The notes under the pieces are model-generated. The model ran no database searches, was not told the DNA's origin, and saw only the letters and a list, made by a program, of their open reading frames with translations. From Bacteroidaceae bacterium (GTDB lineage: Bacteria > Bacteroidota > Bacteroidia > Bacteroidales > Bacteroidaceae): a stretch of 64,000 nucleotides of DNA. Below are positions 8,562-16,089 of this stretch, one piece after another. The stretch's first letter is position 1; each line of letters begins with the position of its first letter. The DNA is taken from NCBI GenBank assembly GCA_024401275.1, contig JAKSLJ010000001.1:62001-126000 (forward strand), written 5' to 3'. Both the position numbers and the translations under genes were made by a program.

Positions 8562-8710
8562 GAATCATAGGGACAGGTACCATGATCCTCTGCGAGAAAT
8601 AATCATGGAATTGTTTTGATGTTCAAAAATATATCCTTAACTTTGCAGCAAAATGATTAAACTACATCAACATTAAAAGCGGCGGATCACGGTACCTGTC
8701 CCTATGATCC
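8562..8710. mobile_element. 149-bp inverted-repeat element (MITE/REPIN-like) with internal promoter
   Basis: The ends are 27-base inverted repeats (8562-8588 and 8684-8710) matching at 25 of 27 positions, with core ATAGGGACAGGTACC. Each end is itself partly palindromic (GGATCA...TGATCC). Repeats with a GGGACAGGTACC core are of the kind mobilised by REP-associated (Y1/RAYT) transposases, but no transposase is present here. The interior carries a full promoter. The right end abuts, with a one-base overlap, the second copy of the fabH 3' end. Confidence 0.7.
8615..8645 (+). promoter_or_regulatory. Promoter inside the inverted-repeat element
   Basis: TTTG (8615-8618), 19-base spacer and TAACTTTG (8638-8645) followed by CAGC fit the phylum consensus exactly. 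It points right, toward the fabH fragment, where no gene follows for over 1 kb. Confidence 0.65.
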
Positions 8711-8796
8711 TCATCCTCACAGCCTTCGGTGCAGGCTTCGTTCACGGAGCTTCATACCTTAAGTGGGCTTACGATGGCGACAAGTAAATTTGATCA
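8710..8796. repeat. Right copy of 87-bp direct repeat (fabH 3' fragment)
   Basis: Exact copy of 2354-2440, offset by 6356 bases. It encodes only the last codons of fabH and its stop, so it is not a gene. It is followed by a diverged copy of the downstream region and a second terminator. Confidence 0.9.
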
Positions 8797-8830
8797 AGTA
8801 TAAACACTCTTGTTTTTTATGTCATTCGAA

Positions 8831-8868
8831 GGCAAGCACTCTTTCCCAAGACTGTGCTTGCCTTTTTT
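8831..8868 (+). terminator. Second copy of the fabH-type terminator
   Basis: GGCAAGCAC pairs perfectly with GTGCTTGCC around a 14-base loop, followed by TTTTTT. It corresponds to the terminator at 2478-2512, showing that the duplication extends beyond the 87 identical bases. Confidence 0.85.
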
Positions 8869-8887
8869 GCCAAATCTTCGATCCGTA

Positions 8888-9030
8888 AGCCATAGGGAAA
8901 CACTTCGTAAGCCTAAGGATTATGACCAATATTCTTATAAGAAATCCTTTTTTTCTTATAAGAATACTAATTTTTTCTAGTAAGAAAATATATTTTTTCT
9001 AGTAAGAAAACGAATCGTTTCCCTATGGCT
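8888..9030. repeat. Four-unit palindrome element inside an inverted repeat, copy 1
   Basis: Outer arms AGCCATAGGGAAAC (8888-8901) and GTTTCCCTATGGCT (9017-9030) are perfect inverted repeats. Between them lie two copies of the perfect palindrome TTCTTATAAGAA (8932-8943 and 8953-8964) and two copies of TTTTTCTAGTAAGAAAA, spaced about 21 bases apart. A four-unit set of the same two motifs occurs at 43774-43853. Confidence 0.8.
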
Positions 9031-9109
9031 TTCTATATAAAACACAAAGGAATTTGGAGGTTCTGATAGGAGGGACGCAGTCCCAACGACCTTTCTGGAA
9101 CAGCGCGAG

Positions 9110-9165
9110 TTTTTGTAGTGCTACATATTGTGCAACATAAATAGGGGTATGTAGCACTACAAAAA
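9110..9165. repeat. Perfect 18-bp inverted repeat
   Basis: TTTTTGTAGTGCTACATA (9110-9127) and its exact reverse complement (9148-9165) surround a 20-base loop. The motif GTGCTACA recurs as a tandem pair near 9197-9212. No gene is present. Confidence 0.75.
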
Positions 9166-9230
9166 TAGCCTATAATCAGCGAGTTACGAAGCCCTAGTGC
9201 TACAGTGCTACAGTTTTCCGGAAAACACGG

Positions 9231-9552
9231 TTCTGCGCATTTTGGTGGCAACAAGAATGGCAGAAAGCCATAAACACAGTAGCCTAGGGCAACGCCCTAG
9301 GAGGTTGATACTAAGGACGTTAGCATCGCTGCAACGCAGCAATAGCAATATGCTGCAGCGCAGCTTTCTACACGACTAAATACTTCGTGATATTCGGGTT
9401 AAGTCAAAGGGCGTTGCCCAAAAATGTTGTTGCCGCATTGCGACGAGTTTCTATTGTTGCAATCATATACCTATGGCGTTGCCATAGGCTAGAATGTTGA
9501 CGTCCTTCAGACGAAATTCGCCTATATCCTGCCACTAAACTGACGCAGAACC
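9231..9552. repeat. Palindrome-rich repeat block bounded by GGTTCTGCG/CGCAGAACC
   Basis: GGTTCTGCG (9231-9239) and CGCAGAACC (9544-9552) bound a gene-free block. It contains CCTAGGGC-AAC-GCCCTAGG (9283-9301), CCTATGGC-GTT-GCCATAGG (9470-9488) and GGGCGTTGCCC. It also holds a stretch (9327-9370, GCTGCAACGCAGCAA, then ATGCTGCAGCGCAGC) that is closely similar to 59462-59505. It looks like a REP- or MITE-derived block. Together with the elements before it, it accounts for most of the 1.2 kb without genes between 8551 and 9768. Confidence 0.65.
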
Positions 9553-9570
9553 GAAATAATCACGGAAATG

Positions 9571-9602
9571 TTTGGCGGTTATGTAATTATTCATTAACTT
9601 TG
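9571..9602 (+). promoter_or_regulatory. Promoter of the secreted protein at 9769
   Basis: TTTG (9571-9574), 20-base spacer and TAACTTTG (9595-9602). The predicted leader is about 160 bases and holds a small hairpin GGTGC/GCACC (9649-9670). The upstream sequence GAAATAATCACGGAA is shared with the promoter at 8615-8645. Confidence 0.65.
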
Positions 9603-9768
9603 CCCCCCAAATATAGACCTTAGGCATCAACTGCTGGTGTTCTCGAAGGTGCACTGTCCTCAGCGCACCAACTACTGCAAAAGTAATTTATTGTGCATTC
9701 AATAAGGCGCTTGAACCGCATCCATCCAAACTCTTTTCATATAATCTTATAAAATTAAGAATAAAGCA

Positions 9769-10701
9769 ATGAAACGTTTTTACCAATTTTTAGGCTCTAT
9801 ACTATTGACATCCCTGGTGGCATTTGCAATGGAGGCACTTGCACAAGTCTATCCTACTCAGCAGTTGTCAATAGGAGCAGCCGATGTTGACGGAACTTCA
9901 ACTGCGGCATATTCAATTGTTTCAAACGACATTGACAGTACAGGCATTGCGTCAGCTTATCAGGAACATTCATTTGAATTAGAATCGGAATACACAACAA
10001 CTGGCAATTGGACATTTTTGCTGCCGAATACGGAGAATGAATATGTTCAGATTTCATATAAAAACAACTCAAAGACCTTTACCATAGAACCTATAAGCAA
10101 CAAAGACCAATACCAAAAAGACAGTAATGGCAACATTGTTGGCATAGTAAAATGTTCTGTATATAACAATGGTGTAGAGCATACAGCGGAATACAGTGTA
10201 ACCTTTGAGTTCAAACCTGTGATAACAAACATCGTCATAAAGCAGATTATTCCCCAATCAAATGGCCAGATGAGCGACATTTATTTTGATGTTTACTATG
10301 CAGGTACAAATCGTTTAGAGATGTCAATTGAGCGAGAATACAGCGTAGCAACCAGAAATTCATTTATAGAGGAACCTTCTATAGCACACATTAAGGCAAC
10401 CGATATCTACAATTCCGTTTACTCATGGATTCGCATCATAGCTTCAAACGAGTATGGTACTGCAGTAAAGACTCTAGAGGTTTCTCCTGAAGGCAATGTC
10501 GCAACTTTAGATGGCGACATAACAAAGATACAGAATTACCGTATCTTTGCAGATGCAGAGATAACTGTGGTAAGTCCTTCTGGAAATGTTTTGTACAGAG
10601 GACATGACTTGAACGAATTCAAGAAATTGCACACTGGCCTTTATCTCATTATATCAAAAGACAAAAACGGGAAAACAAGAAGCAAAAAATGTTTTTTCTA
10701 A
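9769..10701 (+). CDS. Secreted protein of unknown function with T9SS-like C-terminus
   Basis: The 310-residue protein has a clear signal peptide (residues 1-25, cleaved after MEALAQ) and is otherwise rich in beta strand with many Asn, Thr and Ser. The last 50 residues (DAEITVVSPSGNVLYRGHDL, then LHTGLYLIISKDKNGKTRSK) look like the type IX secretion sorting domain, in which a short beta-sandwich ends in GxYxxxxxxxxGxxxxKK. I recognise no catalytic motif and no named family. It has its own promoter with a long leader and converges on the nucleotidase gene, from which it is separated by 31 bases holding a weak ACTAACT/AGTTAGT hairpin. Confidence 0.75.
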   Translation: MKRFYQFLGSILLTSLVAFAMEALAQVYPTQQLSIGAADVDGTSTAAYSIVSNDIDSTGIASAYQEHSFELESEYTTTGNWTFLLPNTENEYVQISYKNNSKTFTIEPISNKDQYQKDSNGNIVGIVKCSVYNNGVEHTAEYSVTFEFKPVITNIVIKQIIPQSNGQMSDIYFDVYYAGTNRLEMSIEREYSVATRNSFIEEPSIAHIKATDIYNSVYSWIRIIASNEYGTAVKTLEVSPEGNVATLDGDITKIQNYRIFADAEITVVSPSGNVLYRGHDLNEFKKLHTGLYLIISKDKNGKTRSKKCFF

Positions 10702-10732
10702 GGTCACTAACTCCCTTTAATATTAAAGTTAG

Positions 10733-12364
10733 TTACTTATACTTCCAGTTGTTTTTGCATTCCGGCGTTACGACTTTCTTCTGGCGGAACATCTCTGCCA
10801 GATAGTGGCGGATTTCCTTATCCGTTGAGTTAACAATGCGGTATGGCAGTTCCTTTGCCGGTATGCCTGCTCCTTGGGTAAGCAAATTGCCACCGCCATT
10901 GCCGCGATAGCTGTTCACGGCAACGAGATATTCCCTGCCCAAGCTGAACGGTGTGCCGTCGAAGAGAGTGCTGAAGGTGATGCGCTCTCCGTATGGCTTG
11001 GACTTGTCCACCTCGTAATAAACTCCGTACGCCGTATCGAAGTTGAAGACAATGAAGCGGTCTGACGACTCGGAGAGTAGTCTGTCGTAGCTCATCTCCA
11101 GAATGCCTTTCAGCTCCTTGCCTGTCAGTCGCATGGTGTAGAGCTGGTTCTCGTACTTATAGAGCGTGAACATATCTCGCATGGTGATCTTGCCTGCCTT
11201 CAGTTCGGTATGCTTGGCAAAAGGTGCTGCCAGGGAGATTTGTGCGCCGGAGAGGTCAAGCTGCAACTGCTGTATCATGTCGATGAAGCTGCACGGTCCG
11301 AAGAAGATGCTGTCTGTGCTAATGGTCTCGGTAAGTTCTCCTATCGGCTGGTTGATATATGCCTCAATCTCGGCTTTATGGCTGGCAAAATGCGCCATGT
11401 AGTCTGCGTCGTTCTCGTAATTGTTCATGCGCACGAGGTCGGCTGTGATGTCTTTCCGCGTCAGTTTGTTGCCACGCTTCTCAACATGTATCTTCACTCT
11501 GCCGACATTGTTTGCGTTATTGTCAGGATTGACAATCCAGATATCCTGACCATCAGGATTCTTCACTTTTTCGCAGAGTCTTTTGTGGTCGTGGCCGCAG
11601 AGTATCATGTCGAAACCCGGTACTGTTTGCGCAACAAGTCGCGAAGCATCTTCCATGACGTCGCCAAGATAGCGTGTAGTGTCACCGGAATGGAAAAGTC
11701 CGACAATGAGGTCTGGCTTCTCGTTCTTCTGGATATAAGGAACCCACTTCTTGCACGACTGTTGGATGTCCAGCACGTCGAGTCCCGTCCAAAGCTTTGG
11801 AGGCAGAGTGCCCTTGATGCAAGGCGTAAGCATGGCGAGGACGGCTACTTTCAGTCCACCACGCTCCAGGACAACGTAAGGTTTAGTATAAGGCTTTCCG
11901 TCAGCGACGCTCACGAGGTTAGCGGCTATTACAGGATGCTTGCAGTCTTTTATCCAACGGTCATAGACGGCATGTCCTGGCTCTATGTCGTGGTTCCCAA
12001 AACCGGCTGCATCGCACTTCAGGTAGTTCAGGACCTCTGCCTCGATGTGAGTTGCAGTTGTGTTTACGTAGTTATAGTAATAAACTGTAGGCTGACCTTG
12101 CAGTGCATCGCCGTTGTCGAGATAGATAAGGTTGTCGCCGTATGTCTTGCGCTCTTCTTTCAAGAACGAAGCAACGCGCGACATGCCTCCTTTCGACTCG
12201 TTGTTGTACAGATAGTTCTTGGAGAATATGGCTCCGTGAATATCGGTTGTGAACACAATTTCAAGGTCAACTTGCTGGGCAGCCTTGCGCTTGCCAGCCT
12301 TCGCTTGGGCAAACGCGGAGAGGGAACATATGGTAAGAAGCAAAATGGTCAGTGCTTTTCTCAT
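10733..12364 (-). CDS. 5'-nucleotidase / 2',3'-cyclic phosphodiesterase, secreted metallophosphatase
   Basis: A 543-residue UshA/YfkN-type enzyme with signal peptide (residues 1-20). The metallophosphatase core has all metal motifs: TTDIHG (residues 39-44), LDNGD (82-86), GNHD (123-126) and CGHDHK farther on. The C-terminal 5_nucleotid_C domain (residues about 330-530) carries SFIDMIQQLQLD and YRGNGGGNLL. The enzyme would release phosphate and nucleosides from nucleotides in the periplasm or outside the cell. Some Bacteroidetes split the two domains into adjacent genes; here they are fused. It is a single-gene unit read leftward. Confidence 0.93.
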   Translation of the reverse strand: MRKALTILLLTICSLSAFAQAKAGKRKAAQQVDLEIVFTTDIHGAIFSKNYLYNNESKGGMSRVASFLKEERKTYGDNLIYLDNGDALQGQPTVYYYNYVNTTATHIEAEVLNYLKCDAAGFGNHDIEPGHAVYDRWIKDCKHPVIAANLVSVADGKPYTKPYVVLERGGLKVAVLAMLTPCIKGTLPPKLWTGLDVLDIQQSCKKWVPYIQKNEKPDLIVGLFHSGDTTRYLGDVMEDASRLVAQTVPGFDMILCGHDHKRLCEKVKNPDGQDIWIVNPDNNANNVGRVKIHVEKRGNKLTRKDITADLVRMNNYENDADYMAHFASHKAEIEAYINQPIGELTETISTDSIFFGPCSFIDMIQQLQLDLSGAQISLAAPFAKHTELKAGKITMRDMFTLYKYENQLYTMRLTGKELKGILEMSYDRLLSESSDRFIVFNFDTAYGVYYEVDKSKPYGERITFSTLFDGTPFSLGREYLVAVNSYRGNGGGNLLTQGAGIPAKELPYRIVNSTDKEIRHYLAEMFRQKKVVTPECKNNWKYK

Positions 12365-12433
12365 TTTTTTTTTATGGGTTGATTAATTCTAACGAAGATA
12401 GGGATTTTACTCTGCTGAATAGGGAAACGGATA

Positions 12434-12464
12434 TTGTGGGAACCGGATAATAGTCTTACTTTTG
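12434..12464 (+). promoter_or_regulatory. Promoter of the His-rich lipoprotein
   Basis: ATTG near 12433-12436, a 20-base spacer and TACTTTTG (12457-12464) followed by CAGC. The leader to ATG 12509 is about 35 bases. Confidence 0.6.
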
Positions 12465-12508
12465 CAGCAGAAAAATAAAGAAGTTGAACCCTACTAATTC
12501 TCTGAAAA

Positions 12509-12715
12509 ATGAAAAAGAAGACTTTACTTTCGCTCATAGCCGCATGCTTGTTTACAATGACTCTTTCAAGCTGCTTCTACGATGATCCTTGGTACTACGG
12601 ACACCACCACGGACCTGGCTACTATCGCCCAGCTCCACATCACTACCATAGCAGCCATCATGGCAGATATCACCATGGTCCAAATGCCGAGATGGAAGTG
12701 GCAGTTGAAAAGTAA
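12509..12715 (+). CDS. Small histidine-rich lipoprotein
   Basis: The 68-residue precursor has a lipoprotein signal (LFTMTLSSC, lipid on Cys22) and a mature part with 13 histidines, mainly in GHHHGPGYY, HHYHSSHHGRYHHG. Tyr, Pro and Gly make up most of the rest. Such peptides can bind Zn, Ni or Cu at the cell surface, or act as simple metal buffers; nothing nearby (no transporter or metal regulator) supports a specific metal. It has its own promoter. It is not a known family to me beyond similar short His-rich lipoproteins in Prevotella. Confidence 0.75.
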   Translation: MKKKTLLSLIAACLFTMTLSSCFYDDPWYYGHHHGPGYYRPAPHHYHSSHHGRYHHGPNAEMEVAVEK

Positions 12716-12737
12716 GAATGTATTGTAAGTTAAGAGA

Positions 12738-13430
12738 TTATAGCCTATTCAGGAACTCCCTGTTTACGGAAAACGATTTCTCTGCCATCGTTGCCCAGAA
12801 GTCTGCGTAGTCGGCAGCATTGTTCTCCTTCAGTGGAATGTCACTCACGACACGGAAACTGACGAACGGAATGTTATTGACATAGCAGGTCTGGGCAATG
12901 GCGCAGCTTTCCATGTCAACTGCCTTGGCATCAGCTACATCTGAATGAATGCCCTTCATCTTCTCTACCGTGTCAACAAACCAATCGCCTGTGGCTATCT
13001 TGCCAGCCACAACTTTTGTGTCAGTGAGCGACTCGTTGACTGACAATGCCTTGTCAACAAGTTCTTGTGGAGTTTCAAACTCGGAAGGCATGCCCTGTAC
13101 CTGACCAGCAAGGTTCTCCGGTCCGCAATAGACATCGTGATATTGGCACGAACTGCTTACAACGACATCGCCAATCTCAAGACTGATGTCTGCACCACCA
13201 GCGCAGCCTGAGCTGACAACGACATCCGGTTTGAATGTGTTTATCATATTCATCACGCCGATAGCCGCATTGACCTTACCAATGCCACTTTGCATGATAA
13301 GTATCTCTTTGTCAGAGAGCTTTCCTTTTATGCAGTTCTTACCGAGAATCTGCAGTTCCTTCTTTTCTGCGAGCAATGATGAGAGAGCGTTAAACTCCTT
13401 ATCCATCGCTACTATAACACCAATTTTCAT
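12738..13430 (-). CDS. mtnN: 5'-methylthioadenosine/S-adenosylhomocysteine nucleosidase
   Basis: The 230-residue enzyme cleaves adenine from MTA and S-adenosylhomocysteine, feeding methionine salvage and removing product inhibition of methyltransferases. It starts MKIGVIVAMDKEF, the standard N-terminus, has the phosphorylase fold loop SSGCAGG, the ribose-binding VDMESCAIAQ with the catalytic Glu, and FRVVSD with the catalytic Asp. Length is normal. It is read in the same direction as the AlaX and DsbD genes upstream, with only 19 bases from the AlaX stop, so they probably form an operon. Confidence 0.93.
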   Translation of the reverse strand: MKIGVIVAMDKEFNALSSLLAEKKELQILGKNCIKGKLSDKEILIMQSGIGKVNAAIGVMNMINTFKPDVVVSSGCAGGADISLEIGDVVVSSSCQYHDVYCGPENLAGQVQGMPSEFETPQELVDKALSVNESLTDTKVVAGKIATGDWFVDTVEKMKGIHSDVADAKAVDMESCAIAQTCYVNNIPFVSFRVVSDIPLKENNAADYADFWATMAEKSFSVNREFLNRL

Positions 13431-13449
13431 TTTTCTGTTTTTACCTTAA

Positions 13450-13917
13450 TTACTTCGCATCAACGCGGAAGACGAGGCGCTGTACGCCGTTCTCCCAGCG
13501 ACTGCTACTGATGCGGAAGCCAATGATCTCACCTGTTCGCTGCACATGTTTGCCTACGCAAAGGCATTCATCGTAATTTCCGATATGGACTATGCGGACA
13601 GTTTCCGAAGCATCGTCGGGAAGTCGGTTCATGTCAAAGCGACTGCGAACCTCATCCTGAGTTACGAACTCCGTCCAAACCTCCACATCCTCTTTAATAA
13701 TGCGATTTATTTCCGCTTCTAGAGAAGCAATCTCTTCAGCCGTCATCTGACGGTCAAGATGATAGTCAAGCTTTGACTTTTTCCTCTCTACATGAGCAGA
13801 GAAAGCCCTGCCACAGCCGAATCGCTGGGCAACAAGTCCGTTGAGGAGATGCTCCGCAGTGTGCGCTGGAGCAAACTCCTGCTTGTTATGTTCGTTGAGT
13901 ACTACGTTATCTTCCAA
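13450..13917 (-). CDS. AlaX-type alanyl-tRNA editing protein
   Basis: A 155-residue stand-alone homologue of the alanyl-tRNA synthetase editing domain, which removes serine or glycine from mischarged tRNA-Ala. The zinc site is complete: HTAEH (residues 19-23) and CLCVGKH (Cys and His about residues 120-124). The block FGCGRAFSAHVERKKSKLDYHL is typical of the small Bacteroidetes AlaX proteins. The only start that fits is TTG at 13915-13917, since a TGA stop lies two codons upstream in frame. That TTG is part of the last unit of a heptamer array, so the repeat appears to supply the start codon. An internal start near the first His is not available. Confidence 0.85.
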   Translation of the reverse strand: MEDNVVLNEHNKQEFAPAHTAEHLLNGLVAQRFGCGRAFSAHVERKKSKLDYHLDRQMTAEEIASLEAEINRIIKEDVEVWTEFVTQDEVRSRFDMNRLPDDASETVRIVHIGNYDECLCVGKHVQRTGEIIGFRISSSRWENGVQRLVFRVDAK

Positions 13918-13949
13918 TTGTCAATTATCAATTATCAATTTTCAATTCC
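13915..13949. repeat. CAATTAT heptamer array between dsbD and alaX
   Basis: Five tandem seven-base units on the plus strand: CAATTGT, CAATTAT, CAATTAT, CAATTTT, CAATTCC. It overlaps the start codon of the AlaX gene at one side and the dsbD stop region (13942) on the other. Confidence 0.8.
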
Positions 13950-16071
13950 CACGGTACATCTCAAGTCCCTTCTTGAGGAAGTCTATGTAAGCCGGGATGT
14001 CCTCGTTGTAGGAACGAGTGTCGCCGAGCTGGTTTCCTTCATTGTCAGTGAGCACATAGAACGGCTGAGTGTTAGCCTTGTACTTGCTACGCTGGAGATA
14101 ACTCCACTTGTCGCCTATGGTGCGTAGAGTGCGCTCCTGACCATTCTCAGTGACAGTTTCCTCCTGTTCGAGCGGAGTCTTGTCGTCAACAAAGAGTGAA
14201 ACGAGGATATATTCGTCGTTCAGCATCTTGGCAACTTCAGGATTTGTCCAAACGGCAGCCTCCATCTTACGGCAGTTTACGCAACCGAAACCGGTGAAGT
14301 CAATCATCAGCGGTTTGCCTTCCTTCTTTGCCACAGCCATAGCCTCGTCGTAGTCCTTGTACTTCGCCTCCACGACATTCTTGTTTTCGCCCTCACCGCC
14401 ACCGGCAGACAGCACGAAGTCCTGAGTGTTCATAGGTGGTGCGAAAGCAGAAACTGCCTTCAGTGGTGCGCCCCAAAGTCCAGGAATCATATAGACTGCG
14501 AAGGCAAGAGAAGCCATGCCAAGGAAGAACTGCGGAACATTTGTCCTACCGAAAGTAGGAACCTGTTCGCCCAGTTCCGTATATTCCATTGCGTCATCGT
14601 GAGGGAATTTGAGCCAGCCAAGGAGATAGACACCGAGAAGGGCGAAGATCACAATCCAGAGAGAGAGGAACACTTCACGGTCGAGGATGTGCCAACCATA
14701 AGCAAGGTCAGCCACAGAGAGGAACTTCAAGGCAAAGGCGAGCTCGATGAAACCGAGCACGACCTTTATTGTGTTCATCCAACCGCCAGACTTTGGCGCT
14801 GCCTTGAGCAGACTAGGGAACATGGCAAATACGGTGAATGGAATAGCAAGAGCTATTGCGAAGCCGAGCATACCAATGAGTGGTGCAAGGAACTCGCCCT
14901 GAGTGCCGACAGCTACAAGCAGGAAGCCAATGATAGGACCTGTGCAAGAGAAGCTGACAAGGGCAAGCGTGAATGCCATGAAGAATATTGAGATGAGTCC
15001 GGTAGAGTTGTTGGACTTCTTGTCGATAGCGTTGCTCCATGAAGAAGGCATGGTTATTTCGAATGCGCCGAAGAAACTTGCAGCAAAGACAACAAGCAGC
15101 AGGCAGAAGAAGATATTGAACCAAGCGTTTGTAGAGAGCGAGTTGAGAGCACTTGCGCCGAAGAGCAAGGTTACGATAAGTCCGAGAAGAACATAGATTA
15201 CGACGATGGAAGCTCCGTAGATAAGTGCCTCATGAACAGCACTCTTGTGGTCCTTGTTGCGCTTCAGGAAGAAGCTTACCGTCATCGGGATTATCGGCCA
15301 TACGCAAGGAGTAAGCAAGGCAACGAAACCACCCGCAAGACCGGCAAGGAAGATCATCCATAGGTCGACCCCCTCATTCCCCCCGAGGGGGAGGCTTTCA
15401 TTTGACTCTGGCGCTGATTTCACCACGGCAGTGTCCACAGAGGCTGAGTCGGAAGAAACAGAGGTGGAATCGGCAGACGCTGGTGCTTCTGACACAGGAG
15501 GGGCGTCTGCTGTTGCGTCTGTTGTTTCTGCCTTATTTGCAGTAGCGTCAGCAGCCTTATTCGCATTTTGAGGGTTTGTCTCATTTAAAGACTCCCCCTT
15601 TGGGGGCTGGGGGGTCTCAGGGCTCTTTCCCTTCTGCTTGAAGGTTGCTTCGCCCGGTGGCATGCACATCTCGTCGTTGCACGCACCCCATTCAAGGTAG
15701 CAGTTGATATCGTATTCCGGCTTTGTGAACTTTACCTTTTGAACAAACTGAGCGCTGTTCTCAAAGTAGCGGAGGTTGCAGCCGAACATATTGTCGAAGT
15801 GGTTTATTTCCTTACCACGAGGAGTCAGCTTGCCCACAAGTTCCACGCCATCCATTTTTGTGCCATGGAAAGAGGCTTCAATAGGACCAGCATCGCCGAG
15901 GTTTGTAGAATATACATGCCATCCCGGATCAATCTTAGCCGAGAATACAATCTCCGCCTGATCACCGCCAAGCATCTTCATTGAAGAAGAGAACTTTACA
16001 GGATCCATCATCTGCGCGAAAAGCAGAAGTGGCATGAGAAACAACAAGAGAGAAATAGAGATTTTCTTCAT
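13942..16071 (-). CDS. dsbD: Thiol:disulfide interchange protein DsbD
   Basis: The 709-residue protein transfers electrons from cytoplasmic thioredoxin across the inner membrane to periplasmic partners. Order of parts: signal peptide (1-19); N-terminal DsbD-alpha domain (about 25-150) with CYLEWGACNDEMCMPPG; a low-complexity linker (about 150-235); a membrane domain of eight or so helices (about 235-550) with TPCVWPIIPMT and SFSCTGPIIGF, which hold the membrane Cys pair; and a C-terminal thioredoxin-like domain with GFGCVNCRKME. All three Cys sites are present. The linker is unusual: it begins PETPQPPKGESLNE and ends ESLPLGGNEGVD, both encoded by G/C-rich palindromes that look like inserted repeats, with an Ala/Asp/Ser-rich stretch between. 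Confidence 0.93.
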   Translation of the reverse strand: MKKISISLLLFLMPLLLFAQMMDPVKFSSSMKMLGGDQAEIVFSAKIDPGWHVYSTNLGDAGPIEASFHGTKMDGVELVGKLTPRGKEINHFDNMFGCNLRYFENSAQFVQKVKFTKPEYDINCYLEWGACNDEMCMPPGEATFKQKGKSPETPQPPKGESLNETNPQNANKAADATANKAETTDATADAPPVSEAPASADSTSVSSDSASVDTAVVKSAPESNESLPLGGNEGVDLWMIFLAGLAGGFVALLTPCVWPIIPMTVSFFLKRNKDHKSAVHEALIYGASIVVIYVLLGLIVTLLFGASALNSLSTNAWFNIFFCLLLVVFAASFFGAFEITMPSSWSNAIDKKSNNSTGLISIFFMAFTLALVSFSCTGPIIGFLLVAVGTQGEFLAPLIGMLGFAIALAIPFTVFAMFPSLLKAAPKSGGWMNTIKVVLGFIELAFALKFLSVADLAYGWHILDREVFLSLWIVIFALLGVYLLGWLKFPHDDAMEYTELGEQVPTFGRTNVPQFFLGMASLAFAVYMIPGLWGAPLKAVSAFAPPMNTQDFVLSAGGGEGENKNVVEAKYKDYDEAMAVAKKEGKPLMIDFTGFGCVNCRKMEAAVWTNPEVAKMLNDEYILVSLFVDDKTPLEQEETVTENGQERTLRTIGDKWSYLQRSKYKANTQPFYVLTDNEGNQLGDTRSYNEDIPAYIDFLKKGLEMYRGN
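15368..15398. repeat. G/C-rich palindrome inserted in dsbD, element A
   Basis: CCCCCTCATTCCCCC, then GAGGGGGAGG on the plus strand, in frame with dsbD and encoding SLPLGGNEG. Near-identical to 16850-16882 inside the next gene. Confidence 0.75.
15591..15619. repeat. G/C-rich palindrome inserted in dsbD, element B
   Basis: GACTCCCCCTTTGGGGGC, then TGGGGGGTCT; encodes PETPQPPKGES in dsbD. Near-identical to 16924-16951. Confidence 0.75.
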
Positions 16072-16089
16072 TTGATATTATTGGTTTTC

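Noticed and set aside
2441-8709. Integrative element with its own recombinase
   Set aside because: No integrase, transposase or conjugation gene was found between the fabH repeats, so an autonomous element is not supported; the island is described only by its borders.
8932-9010. Possible CRISPR array
   Set aside because: Units are palindromic, only 12-17 bases, separated by a few bases, with no unique spacers and no cas genes in the window.
11210-12382. 390-codon open frame on the plus strand
   Set aside because: It lies wholly antisense to the 5'-nucleotidase gene, whose protein is clearly recognisable; the antisense product has no family features or signal.
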